From Longimicrobiales bacterium (GTDB lineage: Bacteria > Gemmatimonadota > Gemmatimonadetes > Longimicrobiales > Gaopeijiaceae): DNA of 64,000 bases. Location of the stretch: NCBI GenBank assembly GCA_951828585.1, contig OX639991.1, positions 682,001-746,000 of the forward strand, written 5' to 3'. Position numbers and translations under genes: made by a program. The notes below the pieces were generated by a model, which was not told the origin of the DNA, ran no database searches, and saw only the letters and a program-made list of their open reading frames with translations. Of this stretch, positions 8,309 to 16,934 are shown in pieces. The first letter of the stretch is position 1. The number at the start of each line of letters is the position of its first letter.

Positions 8309-9279
8309 AGTCTCAGCCTGCGGTAGTACATCCACAGGATTGCTCCCGGCGCCAGGAGCCAGCCGAAGTACGCCGCGAGGAGAAAGGCGGGCGAGAACCG
8401 GGTCGGGGCGGAATCAAAGTCTTCCAGTGCCTCGAACGCCTGCTCCACCTGCGTGCCGGCCTCCTCGGCCTGCTCGACCCCGTTGAAGATCAGCTTGTTC
8501 GTTTCCCCGAGGATGTCGCCGAGGCTGAAGACCGAAACCCACTGGAATTGCGGGTTGAACGCGAACGGTGCGGTCACCGCGTTCGGAATCACGAACAGCG
8601 CGATGAGGAGCACGGAGGCGTAGCCCCGCCGCGTGACGAGCCCCGAGGCGAGCATGGAGACGGAGGTGACCATTGCGGCCATGGCGACCCCGGCCAGGAG
8701 AAACTTCGGGATGTCGGTCCAGTTCGCGTCCAGATAGGCCAGGGGTTCCGGATGACCCAGTACGCGGCCGGCGAGCAGTACGAACTGCGGCACCCACGCG
8801 ACGAGCACCATCACGGTCAGGAATGCGGCCCATCGTGCCTGGACGTAGTCGGTGGCGGTGAGCGGGCGGACCAGGTACAGGTGAAGGGTCGCGTTGCGGC
8901 GGTCGGGACAGAGGAGCCTCGGGGCCACGAGCGCCGCGAATACGAAGAGGATGACGAGGCCGAACGTGTAGTAGAAGTAGTGGGACGTTCCCGGAACCAT
9001 CTCGGCCCCCGCATCTCCCAGGGCACGCTGCCCGAACCCGGCCATGGCCGACATGATGATGCTGATGCCGACCATGACCAGAATGCAGGCCCAGGGAAGC
9101 AGCTTCGCCTTTGCCCCCCGCCCGAGACCCAACACCTTGCGGAATCCGTCCTTGTAGACGGCGAGCCGGGCGCGCCGCCGGCCCTCGCGCGGCCCCGCGT
9201 ATCGCTGATACCCGATGTCGAAGACAACACCTCCGGCCTTCGGATCGCCGGCGGTCTTCGCGGTGGTCGCGTCGGCCAT
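8305..9279 (-). CDS. ABC transporter permease (324 aa)
   Basis: Starts MADATTAKTAGDPKAGG with a 60-residue cytoplasmic head containing YQRYAGPREGRRRA, then about six membrane helices (for example LLPWACILVMVGISIIMS and YYTFGLVILFVFAALVA) and a last helix ending in MYYRRLRL. It fits the ABC-2 permease family found next to CcmA-type ATPases. The start overlaps the stop of the upstream ATPase (TGATG, one base shared), and its end overlaps the following ATPase start. Between the helices lies an acidic loop rich in Glu (EQAEEAGTQVEQAFEALEDF), likely outside the membrane. Confidence 0.8.
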   Translation of the reverse strand: MADATTAKTAGDPKAGGVVFDIGYQRYAGPREGRRRARLAVYKDGFRKVLGLGRGAKAKLLPWACILVMVGISIIMSAMAGFGQRALGDAGAEMVPGTSHYFYYTFGLVILFVFAALVAPRLLCPDRRNATLHLYLVRPLTATDYVQARWAAFLTVMVLVAWVPQFVLLAGRVLGHPEPLAYLDANWTDIPKFLLAGVAMAAMVTSVSMLASGLVTRRGYASVLLIALFVIPNAVTAPFAFNPQFQWVSVFSLGDILGETNKLIFNGVEQAEEAGTQVEQAFEALEDFDSAPTRFSPAFLLAAYFGWLLAPGAILWMYYRRLRL

Positions 9280-10226
9280 CAACCGGTCTCCCCGGGTTCG
9301 TCATGATCCTCGTCAACGCCGGTGAAGAGTTCCGCCAGTTCCCGCCGGCGGGGCGCCATTCGGCGCAGCGGCGCCTCCGCCTCGACCAGCGCGTCCCTTA
9401 CCAGGTCGCTGAGATCCTCGTCGGACGCCTGGACCGCCACGCCACCCTTCCCCACCCCGACCGCCACCCCCCGCGCCTTGAGCGCCGCCACGAAACGCTC
9501 CCGGTTTCCGTCCACCTCGACGAACAGGGTCCGCGTCTCGGCGGTGTATTCCGCAACCGCTCCCGACTTCGCGACACGCCCGCCCTCGAGAACCGTGATC
9601 CGGTCGCAGGTGCGCTCGACGTCCGACATGAGGTGCGAGGAGAAGACCACCGTGATCCCGAACTCGCGGTACGTCTTGCGCACCAGGTCGAGCATGTCGT
9701 CGCGGCCCGCCGGGTCGAGTCCGGCCGCGGGTTCGTCCAGGAGCACGATGTCCGGATCGTGCACCAGCGCCTGGGCGAGCTTTACGCGCTGTTTCATCCC
9801 GGTCGAATAGGTGCCCATGGGGCGGTGGCGCGCCTCGAAGAGACCGACGTGCCTCAGGGTGTCGGCGGCCCGCATGCGGGCCCTGGCCGCGGGCAGTCCG
9901 CTGACTTCGGCCATGTGGCAAAGGAACTCGGCGGCGGGCGCCTCGAAGGGAAGACAGTCGTGCTCGGGCATGTATCCGAGCCTGGTGCGGACGAGAGGAT
10001 TGCGGGTCACGTCCTCGCCCAGCACCCGGACTGAACCGGAGGTGGGCGGAACCAGGCCGAGGAGGATCTTGATCATCGTGCTCTTGCCGGCGCCGTTCTC
10101 GCCGAGGAGGCCGGTGATCCCCTCGGTGAAGGACAGGTCCACCTCGTGGAGGGCCACGACGGCGGGGTACTGCTTGGTGACGCCGCCCAGCGTCATGAGC
10201 GCGCTGGCTTCGGAGATCGCCGTCAT
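9279..10226 (-). CDS. ABC transporter ATP-binding protein (315 aa)
   Basis: Second ATPase of the operon. Walker A is GENGAGKST, signature TYSTGMKQRVKLAQ, Walker B IVLLDEPAAGLDP, switch His in VVFSSHLMSD. A C-terminal regulatory-type extension follows. The ATG at 10226 overlaps the upstream Sel1 gene stop by four bases; a longer frame upstream belongs to the Sel1 coding region in another frame. It probably drives the permease at 8305, giving two complete ATPase-permease pairs in one transcript. Substrate unknown. Confidence 0.9.
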   Translation of the reverse strand: MTAISEASALMTLGGVTKQYPAVVALHEVDLSFTEGITGLLGENGAGKSTMIKILLGLVPPTSGSVRVLGEDVTRNPLVRTRLGYMPEHDCLPFEAPAAEFLCHMAEVSGLPAARARMRAADTLRHVGLFEARHRPMGTYSTGMKQRVKLAQALVHDPDIVLLDEPAAGLDPAGRDDMLDLVRKTYREFGITVVFSSHLMSDVERTCDRITVLEGGRVAKSGAVAEYTAETRTLFVEVDGNRERFVAALKARGVAVGVGKGGVAVQASDEDLSDLVRDALVEAEAPLRRMAPRRRELAELFTGVDEDHDEPGETG

Positions 10227-11182
10227 GTGGAATCCGGTGGGGGCGGGGGAGGAGGCGCGCACCCAAGCCGGTAGCCGAGCCTGCAGGCCAGGAAGAAATA
10301 GCGCTCCGCCTCGTCGTCGTCCCGCTCCACAATGGTCCCGGACTGGTACATCTCGGCGAGGCGGTAGCAGCTCTCTCCGTCCCCCCTGTCCCACCAGCCC
10401 TCGCCGCAGGCCCGCTCATACAGCTCCAGGGCGCGTTCGGGGTCCTCGGCCACGCCCTCGCCGTCGGCGTAGAGCCGGGCCAGCTCCCCGCAGCTCGCCT
10501 TGTTCTCGGCGTCGCAACCCCGCTCGAAGAAGGAGGCCGCCTGACCCGGATCAGGGGCGATGCCGGTGCCTGACCGATACAGACGGCCGAGTCTGAGGCA
10601 GGCTTCGGAGTTTTCACTCTCGGTGCAGGCGGGCTCATACAGTTCCGCCGCCGCGGCAGCGTTCTTCTCCCGCCCCTCCCCTTCCTCGTAGGCGATGGCC
10701 AGGTTCACGCACATTTCCGACAGACCCATTTCGCACGCCTTCTCGAAGTAGTCCGCCGCCCGCGTCATGTTCTCGGGTACTCCGCGGCCGGTCTGATGGA
10801 GATAGCCCAGCGCGGCGCACCCATCACCGAAGTCTCCCTCGCACGCCTTCTCGAAATACTGCGCAGCCTGCCCCAGGTTTTCGTCCACCCCGTCCCCCTC
10901 CCGGTACGCCGTGCCGAGTTCGAAGCACCCTTCCCACCGGTCTCCCTCGCACGCCTGCTCAAGGAAGGGGATTGCGTGGGCCTCGTCCCGAAAGACCCGG
11001 TCTCCACGGATAAGCTTGAGGCCGATCTCCTCGCAGGCGCTCACGTCTCTATCGGTGCAGGCGGAGCGCAGCTGCCGGGTACGCTCGGCTTCGGCAAGTC
11101 CGCACCCCGGTTGGGTGGCCAGGATGGGGAGGAGGAACAGGAGGGTGGGGAGCGGCGGGAGATGGGGGGGGTTTCTGGGCAT
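10223..11182 (-). CDS. secreted Sel1-repeat (HcpA-like) protein
   Basis: A 319-aa protein with an N-terminal hydrophobic export segment (LPTLLFLLPILATQPGC; the Cys could be a lipobox although the residues before it are atypical). The rest is about seven Sel1/TPR-like repeats of 35-37 residues, each with AaxyFekACexG and a Cys pair, the pattern of helicobacter cysteine-rich proteins, ending in a proline run. Such solenoids bind other proteins, often at the cell envelope. First gene of the ABC operon and overlapping the next start, so it may act with the exporter. Confidence 0.85.
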   Translation of the reverse strand: MPRNPPHLPPLPTLLFLLPILATQPGCGLAEAERTRQLRSACTDRDVSACEEIGLKLIRGDRVFRDEAHAIPFLEQACEGDRWEGCFELGTAYREGDGVDENLGQAAQYFEKACEGDFGDGCAALGYLHQTGRGVPENMTRAADYFEKACEMGLSEMCVNLAIAYEEGEGREKNAAAAAELYEPACTESENSEACLRLGRLYRSGTGIAPDPGQAASFFERGCDAENKASCGELARLYADGEGVAEDPERALELYERACGEGWWDRGDGESCYRLAEMYQSGTIVERDDDEAERYFFLACRLGYRLGCAPPPPPPPDST

Positions 11183-11460
11183 GGGGCTCCAAAGTACCCA
11201 CGGGGTGGAGGTCGTACAAGCTGGAGTGCGGACCGAGGAGAGACCCTCTCCATCTGATTGCCGGGTTGCCGAGTACGCAATTCCGTGCGGCGCATGGTGC
11301 TAGCAGTTGCTGCCAGCTATCCGGCAGCTGGATTCCAACGCCCGCGAAGTCGGTTGCCACTGGTTGAGCCGTCTGGAGAAAGTCCCAAAACACCATTCCA
11401 GCGACCCGCCCGGGGCGTGAGCTTCGAACCTCAGATTTGACGCAAACCGAGGTCGGAATC

Positions 11461-12093
11461 ATGATTGAATCCATGTACGGGATGGGGGTGGACACGTTGA
11501 AGGCAGCGCGGGCGCTGGAGAGGGCCGGCTTCGAGTCGGCACAGGCGGAGGCTTTGGTCGCCGCCTTCGGTGGGTCTGTGGCCGGTGGCGCCGCGACCAG
11601 GGAGGATCTGCGCGATCTGCGCAACGCCAGTCGGGAAGACAGCCGAGAGTTGCGCGCTGAACTGAAGGAAGAGATCGCGGAGGTGCGCACTGAACTGAAG
11701 GGGGATATTGCGGAGCTGCGCACTGAACTGAAGGGGGATATTGCGGAGCTGCGCACCGAACTGAAGGGGGAGATCGCGGAGCTGCGCACCGAACTGAAGG
11801 GGGAGATCGCGGAGCTGCGCACCGAACTGAAGGGGGAGATTGCGGAGCTGCGCACCGAACTGAAGGGGGAGATTGCGGAGCTGCGTGAAGAGACGCGTGC
11901 AGGGTTCGCCTCGGTGCGCGAGGAGATGGATGTCGTGAAAGCCGACATCGCCGAGCTCAAGACTGAAATGGTCAAGGTTCGCAGCGCCGGCCACGACGAC
12001 ATCAAGAGCCTCAAGGCCCAGATGTATGGGCTGCTCCTGGCGCAGGCAACGCTGATCGTGGGTCTGATCGTGGGATTGCAGCGGTTGCTGTAG
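11461..12093 (+). CDS. coiled-coil protein with 11-residue tandem repeats and C-terminal membrane anchor (DUF1640-like)
   Basis: 210 aa from the ATG at 11461, which has GAGG eight bases upstream; a TTG at 11437 is an alternative. Residues 1-40 look like the DUF1640/CCDC90 head (TLKAARALERAGF, then AEALVAAFGG). A long coiled coil follows, containing seven near-identical 11-residue units of the type ELKGEIAELRT encoded by a 33-bp DNA repeat, and the C-terminus is a single hydrophobic helix (MYGLLLAQATLIVGLIVGL). A membrane-anchored rod. Repeat number may vary between strains. Function unknown. Confidence 0.75.
   Translation: MIESMYGMGVDTLKAARALERAGFESAQAEALVAAFGGSVAGGAATREDLRDLRNASREDSRELRAELKEEIAEVRTELKGDIAELRTELKGDIAELRTELKGEIAELRTELKGEIAELRTELKGEIAELRTELKGEIAELREETRAGFASVREEMDVVKADIAELKTEMVKVRSAGHDDIKSLKAQMYGLLLAQATLIVGLIVGLQRLL
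11659..11889 (+). repeat. 33-bp in-frame tandem repeat, seven units
   Basis: Units start about every 33 bases (11659, 11692, 11725, 11758, 11791, 11824, 11857), each beginning GAACTGAAG and containing GCGGAGCTGCGCAC. The middle units are nearly identical in DNA as well as protein, showing recent expansion or homogenisation. Confidence 0.9.
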
Positions 12094-12117
12094 CGGCGTT
12101 CGCCCTGCTGTCCCTCC

Positions 12118-13416
12118 CTACCCCGCCAACCCCCTCTGCTTCCTCCCCAGCCACAACGCCACCCCCATCCACACCACCGAAACCGGCACCATCGACCACG
12201 CCATCGCGGCCGTCCCCAGCCCGAGCTTCCCGAACCCCGCGAACGACCACGCTCCGATCTGGTCGCCCGCACGGTAGACGAAGGTGTCGTTGAAGTTCTT
12301 GGCCTTGTACTTGTCGCGGCGGGGCAGCACGGTGTAGAGCACTTCGCGCGCAGGGACCGCGAGCGCGAAGTTCCCGGCACGCCTGAGTACCTGGAAGGCC
12401 ACGAAAACCACAAAGACGGGTGCCGCTCCCAGAGCCAGGAAGCCGACGATGCTCAGAAGCGGCAGAAGCGCCAGGGTCAGCCCGACGCCGAAGCGCCGCA
12501 TGATGCGCCCGGTCAGGAACAGTTGGGTCAGGAGCGTCAGGATGTTGACCGCCAGGTCGATCTGGGCGAAGACGGACGTGCGTTCATCGGGGTCGGCGAA
12601 GGTGCGCTCCATGACCGCCGCCTGGATGTTGTACAGGAAGGTTGACCCGATGGTGAAGAGGAGCATGAAGGCGCAGATGCCCAGCAGATAGGGCGAGGCC
12701 AGCACGTGCTTGATTCCGTCCAGCGGCGACCCGCCGATCACTTCGTCGTCCGGTGGGGGCGAAGGCGTATCGGACATCCGGTTCCTGGTCTTGCGGTCCA
12801 GCCCCTTCACACACGCCACCGCGCACTCGAGTAGCACGATCGAGAACCACAGCAGCGTTGCGGGGCTGAGGCTCTCGATCAGGAACGCGGTGATCGACGA
12901 TCCGACGATCGCGCCCAGGGTGCCCGCAACGCCGATCAGGCCGAAGAGACGGCGGCCCTGGCGCTCCCGGTAGATGTCGGTCATGAAGGACCAGAAGACC
13001 GACACCACGAAGAGGCTGAAGACGGCCGTCCAGATGAAGAACAGCCGCCCGGCCCAGATCGCCGCGGAATCGCCGGGCGGCAGAACGTTGAGTACGACGT
13101 AGAAGGCGACCAGACACAGCATGAAGAAGCGGTAGGTCACGGTGACGAACCGTCTCCTCGGCCACCGCGACACGATCGCGGCGAAGACCGGGTGCGCCAG
13201 GAGCACCGCGGCCAGGGTGCCCGTGAAGAGCCACGGAATGTTCTCCACGCCGCCGGCCACGCCCATCTCCTCGCGGATCGGCCGGATGACGTAGTACGCC
13301 GACAGCACGAAGAAGAAGTAGGCCGCCGACAGCAGGACCACGCCCGCCTCTTCCGGGCGGACTCCGGTCAGGCGGGCGACGACTTCCCGTGGGGTGGTCC
13401 GTGACTTGGAGCTCAT
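12118..13416 (-). CDS. ATP/ADP translocase-like or MFS-type transporter (paralogue 1)
   Basis: A 432-aa integral membrane protein with about 12 helices. Near the start it reads FFFVLSAYYVIRPIREEMGV, followed by WLFTGTLAAVLLAHP and VFWSFMTDIY. The pattern matches the COG3202 group (ATP/ADP translocase-like, Tlc-related), which in free-living bacteria has no proven substrate. It is divergently arranged with a clear paralogue at 13569 with 152 bases between, so both may be expressed from one control region. Calling it an energy-parasite nucleotide exchanger would be an over-reading. Confidence 0.7.
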   Translation of the reverse strand: MSSKSRTTPREVVARLTGVRPEEAGVVLLSAAYFFFVLSAYYVIRPIREEMGVAGGVENIPWLFTGTLAAVLLAHPVFAAIVSRWPRRRFVTVTYRFFMLCLVAFYVVLNVLPPGDSAAIWAGRLFFIWTAVFSLFVVSVFWSFMTDIYRERQGRRLFGLIGVAGTLGAIVGSSITAFLIESLSPATLLWFSIVLLECAVACVKGLDRKTRNRMSDTPSPPPDDEVIGGSPLDGIKHVLASPYLLGICAFMLLFTIGSTFLYNIQAAVMERTFADPDERTSVFAQIDLAVNILTLLTQLFLTGRIMRRFGVGLTLALLPLLSIVGFLALGAAPVFVVFVAFQVLRRAGNFALAVPAREVLYTVLPRRDKYKAKNFNDTFVYRAGDQIGAWSFAGFGKLGLGTAAMAWSMVPVSVVWMGVALWLGRKQRGLAG

Positions 13417-13568
13417 GGAGGGGAGCTTTGGGGGACGCGGGGCGAGTGCACGGCTCCTGCTTGCTTCCGTTGAAGGATGGGCTTCTTTTGCGGAACGTCA
13501 ATCCCGGGCGGCGGTTGCCGAACCGGATCGTGACCCCGAGCGCCGGCTGCGGCAGAGGAGGAATCACA

Positions 13569-14945
13569 GTGGCGGTACATCCATGGAACGCCGCGGTCCG
13601 ACTCGTGAGCCGGCTGGTCAACATGCGGCGCGGCGAACCCCCCCTCGCCGCGATGTCCGCCCTCTTCTTCTTCACCGTCCTCTGCGGCTACTTCTTCCTC
13701 CGCCCGGTGCGCGAGGCCATGGGGGTCGCGCGGGGCATGGACGAGCTGCGCTGGCTCTTCGCAATCAACTGCTTCGTGTCGCTGGGCGCGGTCCTCGCAT
13801 TCGGCGGGGTGGTGGCGCGCACGAATCGGCGCCGCTTCATCCCGGTGGCGTACCTGTTCGTGATCGTGTGCCTGATCGGGTTCTCGGCGCTGCTGATCCA
13901 GGATGTGAGGTCGGGGGGCGGGCTGATCGGGACGGATGCGCAGACCGCGCTGTCGCGGGGCGTGGGCTACTCCTTCTACATCTGGCTGACCGTCATCAAC
14001 CTGTTCACCACCAGCGTCTTCTGGGCGTTCATGGTGGACGTCTTTGACGTGGACCAGGGGAAGAGGATGTTCGCCTTCGTCGGGATCGGGGGGACGCTGG
14101 GCGCGATCGTGGGAAGCTGGGCGACCAACTTCATCAGCGGCCGGACCGAGAGTGCGTACCTGCCCGCGGGTCTGATGCTGATCGGGGCGGGTTTCTTTGC
14201 GGTGGCGATCGCGGTCATGCTGGCGCTGGAGCGGATGGCGGTGCGGTCGGAGGCGTCCAGGATGGAGGCGGTGGGGGGTGGGGGGACGGAAGGTGGTGAG
14301 GGCGAGGACGCGGGTGGAGCGATCGGAGGGACCTTCTGGGACGGCGCGCGTGCGGTGGCGACGTCTCCGTACCTGCTCGGGGTCGGCCTGTGGGTGGTGT
14401 TCATGGCCGTGTCCAACACGCTCATCTACTTCACCCAGGCCAACATCATCCTGAGCGACTCGGACACCTTCAGCCAGCTGCTCGGCAACTTCGCGCAGTT
14501 CGACAACATGGCGCAGGTCGCGACGCTGATCACGCAGATCTTCATCACCACGCACGTGATCCGGAAGCTGGGCGTGGGGTGGACCCTGGCGATCCTGCCG
14601 ATCGTGACGATGGCCGGGTTCGCGGTACTCGCGGTGTGGCCGGTCTACGGGGTCATGATGATCTTCCAGGCGGTGCACCGGGCGACCCGTTACGCCATTT
14701 CACGGCCCTCGCGCGAGACGCTCTTCAGCGTCGTGACGCCGGCGGAGAAGTACAAGGCCAAGCCGGTCGTCGACGTGTTCCTGTACCGGGGCGGCGATCT
14801 CGCGGGCGCCGGGATCGACGGGCTCTTTGCGTTGCTGGGGCTGGCGCTGGTGTGGGTGGCGGTGTCGACCGGGCCGCTGGCCGCGATGTGGATCGTGCTG
14901 TCGATCGGGATGGGGAGGGCGCAGGGGCGGCGGGTGGGGGGGTGA
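13569..14945 (+). CDS. ATP/ADP translocase-like or MFS-type transporter (paralogue 2)
   Basis: 458 aa from a GTG with AGGAGG seven bases upstream, which decides the start against the longer open frame. It shares with its neighbour the block FFFTVLCGYFFLRPVREAMGV, the VFWAFMVDVFD loop, GTLGAIVGSW and the late block REtLfsVvtpaEKYKAKpvvD. A charged loop rich in Gly and Glu lies in the middle, as expected between two six-helix halves. Intrinsic substrate unknown. The two copies have diverged considerably, so the duplication is old. Confidence 0.7.
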   Translation: MAVHPWNAAVRLVSRLVNMRRGEPPLAAMSALFFFTVLCGYFFLRPVREAMGVARGMDELRWLFAINCFVSLGAVLAFGGVVARTNRRRFIPVAYLFVIVCLIGFSALLIQDVRSGGGLIGTDAQTALSRGVGYSFYIWLTVINLFTTSVFWAFMVDVFDVDQGKRMFAFVGIGGTLGAIVGSWATNFISGRTESAYLPAGLMLIGAGFFAVAIAVMLALERMAVRSEASRMEAVGGGGTEGGEGEDAGGAIGGTFWDGARAVATSPYLLGVGLWVVFMAVSNTLIYFTQANIILSDSDTFSQLLGNFAQFDNMAQVATLITQIFITTHVIRKLGVGWTLAILPIVTMAGFAVLAVWPVYGVMMIFQAVHRATRYAISRPSRETLFSVVTPAEKYKAKPVVDVFLYRGGDLAGAGIDGLFALLGLALVWVAVSTGPLAAMWIVLSIGMGRAQGRRVGG

Positions 14946-14981
14946 CTTGGGGCCATTCCCCGGGCATCGCCGGCCCGGCTG

Positions 14982-16079
14982 CTACCGCCGGCCGGCCGCC
15001 CCCCGGGACAGACGCGGCTCGAGCAGGTGAATGTAGGGGACGCCCGCATCCGTCTCATGGTAGGAGTAGAAGTAGCGTGATTGTGATCCGAGCACGAACG
15101 TCTGGAAGGCACCCTTGTCGTAGTGGCGCGCCAATGTCTTGCCCGTCGCGGGGTCGATCAGTTCCAGCCGGCTGTCCCACTTCACCTGAGGCTGACCGGT
15201 GACCGGTCTGCTTTCTTCGGAGGGGACGCCCCCCCAGTCGGGGTCGGGCGTCCGCCAGATGATCCACAGCCCGTTCTCGTCGAGCATGGCGCCGGTGTTG
15301 AGCGGTCTCGGGGAGGCGAATCCCGTGGGTCCCCGGTCGTGCCGGTCCCACTCTTCCACGGTGCGGTCCCAGATTCGCCCGACGGCCGGTGTCGGCAGAA
15401 GATCCCAGCGGGTCACCCGGGTGGACTCCCCTGCGACAGTCCACAGCGACCTCCCGTCGCCCGTGACGAAGTGTGAGCTGGCCGCCCACGCCCGGTACGC
15501 GGAGTCGGTGGCGCCGTAGGATTCCAGCTTGCCGGACGGGGCGAGGAGATGGAGCTCATGCCCGACCGCGTCCGGAGTGGGGATGGCGCCCGCCAGGGCG
15601 ACCACGTCCCCATCCATCATGAACGTGGGCAAGGACCGGCCGGCAAAGCGGTCGCGCCTGACAAACGTGAAGTCGTGGTCGAGCAGCGTTCGTCCGCGGT
15701 GGTCGAAGACGTGGATGTACCGGGGGCCGACGTTGACCTCGGAGATGAAGAGGTACTCTCCCGGTCCTTCGCCGCCTCGCCCGACCGTGCTAAGGAACCC
15801 GCCGGCCATGTCGAATACGAAGATCCGCGGAATGCGGGGTTCGGTCACCAGGATGCGGTCCCCGGGGCCGATGGCGACCAATGCGGTGTACAAGATCACT
15901 TCCGTGCCGTCGCCTTCCAGGCCGCCGAGCGTCACCACGGTGTCGATCGTGATCACGCAGTCGCCGCACACGACCTTGCTGGAGACTCTTACCGGCTCCT
16001 GGGCGGTGAGGTCATCAGCGGCCGGACCGGCGTAGGCGGCCAGCCACGTGAGGGCAACCGCCCGCGCGAGTCGTGTCAT
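14982..16079 (-). CDS. secreted 6-bladed beta-propeller protein
   Basis: 365 aa from the ATG at 16079. A signal peptide (LARAVALTWLAAYAGPAA) is followed by propeller repeats; the typical family block is FDMAGGFLSTVGRGGEGPGEY, here with Tyr instead of Phe at the last position. The longer frame upstream overlaps the next gene and lacks a recognisable domain. Such proteins are exported and probably bind ligands or sugars at the envelope, but no enzyme activity is known. CGDCVITIDTVVTLGG near the mature N-terminus has a Cys pair that could form a disulfide. Confidence 0.78.
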   Translation of the reverse strand: MTRLARAVALTWLAAYAGPAADDLTAQEPVRVSSKVVCGDCVITIDTVVTLGGLEGDGTEVILYTALVAIGPGDRILVTEPRIPRIFVFDMAGGFLSTVGRGGEGPGEYLFISEVNVGPRYIHVFDHRGRTLLDHDFTFVRRDRFAGRSLPTFMMDGDVVALAGAIPTPDAVGHELHLLAPSGKLESYGATDSAYRAWAASSHFVTGDGRSLWTVAGESTRVTRWDLLPTPAVGRIWDRTVEEWDRHDRGPTGFASPRPLNTGAMLDENGLWIIWRTPDPDWGGVPSEESRPVTGQPQVKWDSRLELIDPATGKTLARHYDKGAFQTFVLGSQSRYFYSYHETDAGVPYIHLLEPRLSRGAAGRR

Positions 16080-16095
16080 TCGGAATGTCGCTTCC

Positions 16096-16785
16096 CTAGT
16101 CAAGCGCTTCGGTGGCAAGAACCCGGGCCTCTTCGAGTAGATCCCGGGGGACCGGCACATGTGCCGCGATGGTTGTGCCGTCGCAGCCCGCGACCTGAAT
16201 CGCGCCGCGGCCAAAGTTGGCATGCACATCCGGGAGAGCCAGGAGCATGGCCAGAAGCGGAGCATCTTCCGCGGCCGCGGCCCGGACGACCGCGTCGGTC
16301 AGCTCGCCGGCAATGGACTGTGCCATCTGTGGGCCGCCGCCCCCGGGCACGAAGACACAAATCCAATGCGAGAAAAGGCACGGCAGTCCCTCTTCCCATT
16401 CGGCATGCCATCCGTGTCCCTTGGCGTCCCCGGAGGCGGGCAGTTCGTCAGGGTATTCTATGGCGAAATGTAGCCGCTCTCCCGATCGGTGATCCACGCA
16501 TACGCCACAGTTATCGGAAATGCCGAATCCGCGGCTGGCCTTACGCGAGGTCCCGCCGCCGAGAATCGACAGCGCGCGATCCAGGGCCGCGGCCTGGTCC
16601 GCATGCAGGCCGGCGAGATCGAGAGCGGCCGCCGGGGCGTCGCCAGTCGCGCCGGTTTGCGAGGTCGGCGGTGTCTGCCCCTCCGTAAACGCCAGGCACA
16701 GAGCAGCCACCACGAAGGCGACGGACCTGGCGCGAGGCGAAACGAACCAGCTACGCGAGCTGGAGTGGGGGGTGTGAATACACAT
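16096..16785 (-). CDS. hypothetical exported protein (229 aa)
   Basis: Not recognised. A hydrophobic export segment (SVAFVVAALCLAF) is near residue 30, followed by an Ala-rich linker and a soluble region with scattered Cys (DNCGVCVDHRSGER; LPCLFSHWICVFVPGG). AGGAGG lies shortly before the ATG on the coding strand, so the start is well supported. It sits between a propeller gene and a prolyl oligopeptidase, all on the minus strand, with only 16 bases to the propeller gene, so these two may share a transcript. Confidence 0.6.
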   Translation of the reverse strand: MCIHTPHSSSRSWFVSPRARSVAFVVAALCLAFTEGQTPPTSQTGATGDAPAAALDLAGLHADQAAALDRALSILGGGTSRKASRGFGISDNCGVCVDHRSGERLHFAIEYPDELPASGDAKGHGWHAEWEEGLPCLFSHWICVFVPGGGGPQMAQSIAGELTDAVVRAAAAEDAPLLAMLLALPDVHANFGRGAIQVAGCDGTTIAAHVPVPRDLLEEARVLATEALD

Positions 16786-16934
16786 GTGTTCCTCCTTGGG
16801 AGTGAGGTGGTTCCTCCCAGGAGATGCCTACACCGTTAACACTATCTGACCGGTGTTGTCAAGACTTGTTGCAGAGTCACGTTGGAAGCAAATGGAATGT
16901 CCGGTTCGCGTCGCTTCGGCACTCGCCCCGGAAT

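Noticed and set aside
11300-11335. Hairpin GCTGCC...GGCAGC as terminator or riboswitch
   Set aside because: No T run follows and the stem is short; too weak to call.
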